From Peptoclostridium acidaminophilum DSM 3953 (GTDB lineage: Bacteria > Bacillota > Clostridia > Peptostreptococcales > Peptostreptococcaceae), in NCBI RefSeq assembly GCF_000597865.1, contig NZ_CP007453.1, positions 248,001 through 312,000 on the forward strand: a DNA stretch of 64,000 nt, given 5' to 3'. Below the pieces are notes generated by a model. It was not told the origin of the DNA. It worked only from the letters and a program-made list of their open reading frames with translations, and made no database searches. How positions within the stretch are numbered: position 1 is the first letter of the stretch; the number at the start of each line of letters is the position of its first letter. Both the position numbers and the translations under genes were made by a program. Shown one piece after another: positions 60,059 to 64,000 of the stretch.

Positions 60059-61021
60059 ATGGATATAAATACCAAGCAGCTAAAGAAGAATGCATTCCGA
60101 ATTACCAAAAGCAGAGGGGTCACTGCGTCGCGTGTCCGCGTTCCGGGGGGACATCTGGAGGCGAAATACCTGTCGATGCTTCAAAATATAGCCGAAAAGT
60201 ACGGGAACGGGACTATCCACATTACAAGCAGGCAGGGCTTTGAGATTCCGGGCATAGCCTTCGAGGACATGAGCGAGGTCAACAGGCTGCTTCAGCCTAT
60301 CATTGAGGGGCTCGACATAAATCAGCCGATTCCCGGGAAGGGCTACTCGGCCGCAGGAACTAGAAATATCACGGCATGCATAGGCAACCGCGTCTGCCCA
60401 TACGCCTGCTATGACACAACAGCGTTTGCGCAGAGAATGGAAAAGGCCGTTTTCCCAAACGACCTTCATTTCAAAATAGCGCTTACGGGCTGCCCGAATG
60501 ACTGCGCAAAGGTAAGAATGCATGACTTTGGGATAATGGGCATGACCGAGCCGCAGTATGACAAAGACCGCTGCGTGAACTGCGGAGCTTGCGTCAAGGC
60601 GTGCACCAGAAAGTCGGTTTCAGTACTTGAGACTGTCAACTGCAAGGTTGAGCGCAACGCACAAAGATGCATAGGCTGCGGCGAGTGCGTGCTGGCGTGC
60701 CCGACAGGCGCGTGGACAAGGGGCGAGCAGAAGCTGTACCGTCTTACTCTTATGGGCAGGACGGGCAAAAAAAACCCGCGCCTGGGCGAGGACTTCATCA
60801 AGTGGGTAGACGAGGAGAGTATAATTAAAATAATTCTCAACACGTACGATTACGTAAAGCAGTATATAGATAGGGAGGCGCCCGGCGGCAAGGAGCACAT
60901 AGGCTATATAATAGACCGCACAGGCTTTGAAGAATACAAAAAATGGGCTCTCAAGGATGTATATCTCCCAGAGACCGCAGAAGTGTACTCTCCGGTTTAC
61001 TGGAAGGGCATAAAATACTAA
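60059..61021 (+). CDS. asrC: Anaerobic sulfite reductase subunit C (siroheme)
   Basis: 320 aa catalytic subunit. The siroheme-[4Fe-4S] ligands are seen as CIGNRVCPYAC and TGCPNDCAKVRM. Two additional ferredoxin clusters follow: CVNCGACVKAC and CIGCGECVLAC. The N-terminus has the sulfite/nitrite reductase ferredoxin-like half (IHITSRQGFEIPG). ATG 60059 follows GGAAGGGAGG; a frame open to 59984 overlaps asrB and is not used. It reduces sulfite with six electrons to sulfide in the cytoplasm. Confidence 0.93.
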   Translation: MDINTKQLKKNAFRITKSRGVTASRVRVPGGHLEAKYLSMLQNIAEKYGNGTIHITSRQGFEIPGIAFEDMSEVNRLLQPIIEGLDINQPIPGKGYSAAGTRNITACIGNRVCPYACYDTTAFAQRMEKAVFPNDLHFKIALTGCPNDCAKVRMHDFGIMGMTEPQYDKDRCVNCGACVKACTRKSVSVLETVNCKVERNAQRCIGCGECVLACPTGAWTRGEQKLYRLTLMGRTGKKNPRLGEDFIKWVDEESIIKIILNTYDYVKQYIDREAPGGKEHIGYIIDRTGFEEYKKWALKDVYLPETAEVYSPVYWKGIKY

Positions 61022-61140
61022 TGAATCAATATCAAAAAGCAAAGTCGATACTGACTAGATTGAAGTGATATTGCGTGCTGACGGGATTCTGAAGCTCAAA
61101 GATGCTAATTTACATTCAAATGCTTCAGATTCTCCATTTT

Positions 61141-61161
61141 AGGTATAAGTAATATATACCT
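61141..61161. promoter_or_regulatory. Operator-like inverted repeat
   Basis: AGGTATA and TATACCT, 7-bp arms separated by 7 bp, 51 bp before the next gene. Its role is unknown. The rest of 61022-61212 holds only a weak hairpin (CTGAAGC/GCTTCAG) that may end asrABC. Confidence 0.35.
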
Positions 61162-61212
61162 GATTTTCAGGGCGCTGAATGAAATATTAGCCTGTCAGAC
61201 GGGGGGATAAGC

Positions 61213-61491
61213 ATGATATACAGAGCTAGCTTTTTGAAAAGAAATACAGACGGCGAAGTAGATAGAGTGGGGGAAGACGTAGTAATAGAGGACGGGGATT
61301 TTGCCCTAGAGCAGCTATTTGACGAAGCGGGGCTTCCTTTTCCTAATCTTCACATGGATCAGCTTGTAGCCCTTAAGGATGAGGGCAGGATCGTGCTTGT
61401 AAAGAGCGCTTTTTTGGATATAGGCGCGGATGACGAAAAGATTTCAAGAATGGAATTTGACGAGGTTGTAATTGAAAGAAGCGACTACTAG
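61213..61491 (+). CDS. Small acidic protein, unknown
   Basis: 92 aa, very rich in Asp and Glu, with no membrane segment or Cys motif. The strong ribosome site GGGGGG lies before the ATG. No family is recognised. It stands alone between asrABC and the convergent queT, preceded by an inverted repeat and closed by a terminator. Confidence 0.55.
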   Translation: MIYRASFLKRNTDGEVDRVGEDVVIEDGDFALEQLFDEAGLPFPNLHMDQLVALKDEGRIVLVKSAFLDIGADDEKISRMEFDEVVIERSDY

Positions 61492-61522
61492 ACAACTTCG
61501 ATAATAGCCAATATAGAAACAA

Positions 61523-61560
61523 GAAAATGCCGCAGCTCGTTTGAGCTGCGGCATTTTCTC
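61523..61560. terminator. Bidirectional terminator
   Basis: 16-bp perfect stem (GAAAATGCCGCAGCTC against its complement) around GTTT, with A and T tracts on both sides; serves the small acidic protein gene and queT. Confidence 0.9.
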
Positions 61561-61564
61561 GGTA

Positions 61565-62068
61565 TCAGTCTTTGCTTATTTCCAACATACTCATCATGAA
61601 GTCGTTGCCCATTAATGGCTTGAATACTGCAACGCCAATTACGCTTACGACCGCAAATTCACCTGCGGCCACATACAGCGCCGATAGGCCAAAGGGAATC
61701 TGGAAAAGGTATGTCAGCATCGCGCCTACTATAAGGCCGTTGAAGACAACAGGCCAAAGGCTTGCTATGAAAAGGGACTTGAGATTCTCGCCCATGTATT
61801 TCCTGGTCAGGTATATTGCATTCACAGCCAGCAGAGTGGCAAATGATCCCGCCGCTATGTCGATTACGCCCAGCGGGCTTGCAAGGTTGGCTATAACGCA
61901 GCCTATGACAAGACCGGGTATGAAAAGCGGGTCTATGAATGCCAGCAGCGTAAGGACCTCCGAGAATCTGAACTGCAGCTGACCATAGCTTATTGGAGCC
62001 AGCGCCATTGTAAGTGCGGCGTACACGGCTGCTACAATTGCTGTTTTTACAAGATTTTTAGTTTGCAT
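61565..62068 (-). CDS. queT: QueT-like ECF transporter S component
   Basis: 167 aa with five to six hydrophobic helices, typical of a substrate-binding S component that works with a shared energy-coupling (ECF) module. The pattern MALAPISYGQLQFRFSEVLTLLAFIDP matches the QueT family (COG4708), transporters for queuosine precursors. ATG 62068 follows GGGAG; an in-frame extension to 62089 has no ribosome site. ECF ATPases are not in the window. A structured leader lies upstream. Confidence 0.85.
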   Translation of the reverse strand: MQTKNLVKTAIVAAVYAALTMALAPISYGQLQFRFSEVLTLLAFIDPLFIPGLVIGCVIANLASPLGVIDIAAGSFATLLAVNAIYLTRKYMGENLKSLFIASLWPVVFNGLIVGAMLTYLFQIPFGLSALYVAAGEFAVVSVIGVAVFKPLMGNDFMMSMLEISKD

Positions 62069-62089
62069 AAAAAAAACTCCCTTCAACAT

Positions 62090-62215
62090 AAACAGTTATG
62101 TTTTACAGAGTTACCTACAAGCACAGATATACTATCCTTCTTGTTTTTGAAAAGTGGGTAACCAAGAAAACACTTTATAATTAAATTCATGTCCTTTCTC
62201 TAAAAAAAGAATGGA
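62090..62215 (-). promoter_or_regulatory. Structured leader of queT, candidate riboswitch
   Basis: On the minus strand a leader of 120-150 nt holds paired tracts (TTACC with GGTAA; AACATAA with TTATGTT just before the ribosome site). queT genes are often under preQ1 riboswitches, but I cannot match a known preQ1 consensus. Within 62069-62456 I see no gene on either strand. Confidence 0.35.
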
Positions 62216-62456
62216 CTTCAAATCACATATGATTATAGCACATAAGAGCTTGCCTTGTAAGGACTTATTTTGGAAATTTGTCGATATGCGGGAATGATTC
62301 AAAGTCAAAAAAATCTATTGGTTGTTTGCAATACATAGACAGGGGGTATTAGTAAGCTTATAAGCAAACGCCCTGATAGATAATTGTCGATTGACAAAGA
62401 GCCTGGAGGGATCGTAAATATGAGATAAGAAAACTACTGATTTGGGGGGTGACATC

Positions 62457-62537
62457 ATGAAGAAATTTCGTCTGTTGATTGGAACAAGTGCTATAATGCT
62501 TGCACTCATTGGATCCTCTGGGCATACACTTCTATAG
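62457..62537 (+). CDS. 26-aa hydrophobic peptide ORF
   Basis: A strong ribosome site (TTGGGGGGTGA, 7 nt spacing) precedes ATG. The peptide has a basic start MKKFRLLIG, a hydrophobic core SAIMLALIGSSG and the end HTLL: the form of a signal-like or small membrane peptide. A TTGACA lies at 62391 and an intrinsic terminator at 62592-62626, so it seems to have its own transcript. Possibly a small secreted or membrane peptide, or the relic of a lipoprotein gene. Confidence 0.4.
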   Translation: MKKFRLLIGTSAIMLALIGSSGHTLL

Positions 62538-62591
62538 AAAAGTAAATTAAAGATTAAAAACAAAAATAAATTCCAGATAATGCCGTCAAAT

Positions 62592-62626
62592 AAAAACTCC
62601 CGCCTCATAAACGGGAGTTTTTATTT
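62592..62626 (+). terminator. Intrinsic terminator
   Basis: AAAAACTCCCG/CGGGAGTTTTT (11 bp) with T-rich end. The rest of 62538-62857 contains only the ATPase promoter and operator. Confidence 0.8.
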
Positions 62627-62731
62627 TGAATAAAATATCTTAAATAATAATATCGTAAATGATAATAAATATTTCATTAAAACCTTAGATAAATCAAATT
62701 TCAAATATAAGATATTTTTATATAAAAAGTG

Positions 62732-62760
62732 TTGCAGCGTTGGGTATGTAGTATTATAAT
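62732..62760 (+). promoter_or_regulatory. Promoter of the P-type ATPase gene
   Basis: TTGCAG, 17 bp, TATAAT; start point about 62767. Confidence 0.75.
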
Positions 62761-62768
62761 TTAACATA

Positions 62769-62782
62769 TGAACAAGTATTCA
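62769..62782. promoter_or_regulatory. ArsR/SmtB-type operator at the ATPase promoter
   Basis: TGAA-N6-TTCA (TGAACAAGTATTCA), flanked by AT on both sides, directly at the predicted start point. This is the form bound by CadC/CzrA-type metal sensors. No such regulator gene is in the window. Confidence 0.6.
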
Positions 62783-62857
62783 GATGAAAATCATTTTGGA
62801 GAATTTCTAAATGCCATATACATAAAACAAGCAGATGCAGCAACGGGAGGAGATAGC

Positions 62858-64000
62858 ATGAAGAAAAAATTCCTTTTGAAAGGCCTTGACTGCGCAAGCT
62901 GCGCGGCCAAGATAGAAAAGAAGATCGGCGAACTCGATTTTGTAGAGGATGCAAGCTACAGCTTCGCAAACGGGGTTTTGACGCTGGATATTGCGGAAGG
63001 CTCATTGTCTGAAGATGAAGATATGGTCAAGACAATAAGCAAAATAGTCGACAGCATTGAACACGGCGTTGTAGTTAGTGAATTAAGGCAGAAAAACCTG
63101 AGCCGGAGCGAAGAAAACCGGGAAACGGAAGATAACAGCGAAGAAGACTATGACGGGGACTCCCAGGAGGCCAGGAAAAGGCATTATAAAATTGCCGCAG
63201 GAGCATTGCTTCTAGTGTTGCTTAATACGGCCAGGATAAGCTGGCCATATGACATATTAATATATGTGTTCGCCTATTTGCTGGCCGGCTCAGGGGTCCT
63301 TCTAAGGGCCGCCAAGGACATCGCAAGGGGAAAGCTTTTCGATGAGAATTTTCTTATGAGTATAGCTACAATTGGAGCTTTTATGTTGGGAGAATACTCG
63401 GAAGCAGTAGGAGTAATGCTTTTTTATCAGATTGGCGAGGCTTTCCAGTCTCATGCAGTGAACAATTCAAGAAGATCAATAAAGGAAATACTAAACATCA
63501 GGCCCAAATATGCCAACATTAAGCGGCATGACAAAGTAGAGAGCGTAAGTCCTGAAAGTGTAAATCCGGGGGACATCATAGTGGTCAGGCCGGGAGAGAG
63601 AGTACCTCTCGACGGCGAGGTGTTAAGCGGAAGCTCTATGGCCGACACTTCTGCTCTTACAGGAGAGCCTGTTCCCAGGAGAGTTTCAAAGGGAGACAGC
63701 ATACTCTCGGGCTTTATAAACAAGGATTCTCTGATTGAAGTCAGGGTGACAAAGGAGTTTGAAGACTCGGCGGTAAGCAGGATACTGGAGATGGTGGAAA
63801 GCGCAGGAGCAAGGAAAGCGCCAACGGAACAGTTCATAACGAGATTCTCGAGATATTACACACCGTTTGTAGTGGCTGCGGCAGTGATTATAGCTCTGAT
63901 TCCGCCGCTTGCCGGATTTGGAGGCTTTCCTGAATGGATCAGGAGATCGCTCATATTTCTTGTAATATCATGCCCGTGTGCGCTTGTGGTATCAATACCA
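62858..64000 (+). CDS. Heavy-metal P1B-type ATPase (Zn/Cd-type), partial
   Basis: 381 aa visible; it runs off the right edge. The N-terminal heavy-metal-associated domain has GLDCASC (about residues 9-15), followed by an acidic linker (about 88-108, many E and D). The membrane domain, the TGEP actuator motif (LTGEPVPR) and the start of the CPC metal site (SCPCALVVS) are visible. CPC and the layout indicate export of Zn2+, Cd2+ or Pb2+, though copper cannot be excluded without the later helices. ATG 62858 follows GGGAGGAG; an in-frame ATG at 62768 is at the transcription start and not used. Confidence 0.9.
   Translation, partial: MKKKFLLKGLDCASCAAKIEKKIGELDFVEDASYSFANGVLTLDIAEGSLSEDEDMVKTISKIVDSIEHGVVVSELRQKNLSRSEENRETEDNSEEDYDGDSQEARKRHYKIAAGALLLVLLNTARISWPYDILIYVFAYLLAGSGVLLRAAKDIARGKLFDENFLMSIATIGAFMLGEYSEAVGVMLFYQIGEAFQSHAVNNSRRSIKEILNIRPKYANIKRHDKVESVSPESVNPGDIIVVRPGERVPLDGEVLSGSSMADTSALTGEPVPRRVSKGDSILSGFINKDSLIEVRVTKEFEDSAVSRILEMVESAGARKAPTEQFITRFSRYYTPFVVAAAVIIALIPPLAGFGGFPEWIRRSLIFLVISCPCALVVSIP

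Noticed and set aside
62090-62215. preQ1 riboswitch before queT
   Set aside because: Expected from gene context, but the known consensus bases could not be matched; kept only as a structured leader.
62768-62857. Earlier ATG for the P-type ATPase
   Set aside because: In frame, but it coincides with the predicted transcription start and has no ribosome site; GGGAGGAG precedes ATG 62858.
1-64000. CRISPR arrays, rRNA and tRNA genes
   Set aside because: No regularly spaced repeats, rRNA-like conserved stretches or tRNA cloverleaf with CCA-type ends were noticed; very short or divergent tRNAs cannot be excluded by eye.

Overview
The window looks like chromosome of a strictly anaerobic, peptide- and amino-acid-fermenting Firmicute of class Clostridia. 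The content (peptidases, amino-acid and peptide transporters, an [FeFe] hydrogenase module, anaerobic sulfite reductase, ferrous iron uptake, and a selenocysteine-containing Stickland-type reductase) resembles Peptoclostridium / Eubacterium acidaminophilum-like bacteria. That placement is inferred from gene content, not from a search. Coding is dense, most genes have AGGAGG-type ribosome sites, and intrinsic terminators are common. I see no rRNA, tRNA or CRISPR array.

Layout. 0.2-3.2 kb: a three-gene HlyD/FtsX/ABC exporter. 3.3-6.0 kb: a tandem hexapeptide-repeat protein, a small membrane protein and diaminopropionate ammonia-lyase. 6.1-9.7 kb (minus strand): hymC-hymA-hymB, an NAD-linked [FeFe] hydrogenase. 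Divergent from it at 10.0-13.0 kb: a 14-codon leader ORF, an EamA transporter and a fused GrdE/PrdA-like plus PrdB-like protein with an in-frame UGA. A hairpin 12 nt after the UGA and 87 further in-frame codons make this a selenoprotein of 670 aa. 13.2-16.8 kb: DUF454, AlaX-type editing, PPC-domain and Ldh2-family genes. 16.8-20.1 kb: a mobile patch with a 3'-truncated group II intron sitting behind a terminator hairpin, a relic transposon end, and a TnpB element.

20.2-41.4 kb is largely a peptide-utilisation region. It holds an OPT oligopeptide transporter with a PqqD-like partner, PepD, an MFS transporter with an M20D amidohydrolase, two PepT paralogues flanking a MalT/LuxR-type ATPase regulator, an APC permease and PepV. 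A shared AGTATGA motif precedes the OPT gene and both pepT genes and suggests one regulon. Embedded here are a minus-strand pair (cytochrome b5-like lipoprotein plus a four-histidine membrane protein), a D-Ala-D-Ala ligase and a PurF homologue that lacks its catalytic cysteine.

41.5-50 kb: DUF401 permease, topoisomerase III, DUF2179 protein with an attenuator-like leader, GH18/SH3 protein, NifX-like protein and a beta-CASP ribonuclease-like protein. 50-55.3 kb: a second mobile patch (intact TnpB with candidate omega RNA, an IS256-family element, a decayed TnpB) surrounding a one-component HTH/periplasmic-binding-type regulator. 55.3-58 kb: Fur-box-controlled feoA-feoB and a Cys-rich FeoB partner. 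58.2-61 kb: asrABC. 61.2-64 kb: a small unknown protein, QueT-like transporter, a 26-aa peptide ORF, and the start of a heavy-metal P-type ATPase with an ArsR-family-like operator at its promoter; the ATPase runs off the right edge.

Best candidate for something undescribed: the single-chain selenocysteine reductase at 10.97-12.98 kb with its transporter, encoded without the usual grd or prd partner genes in view.
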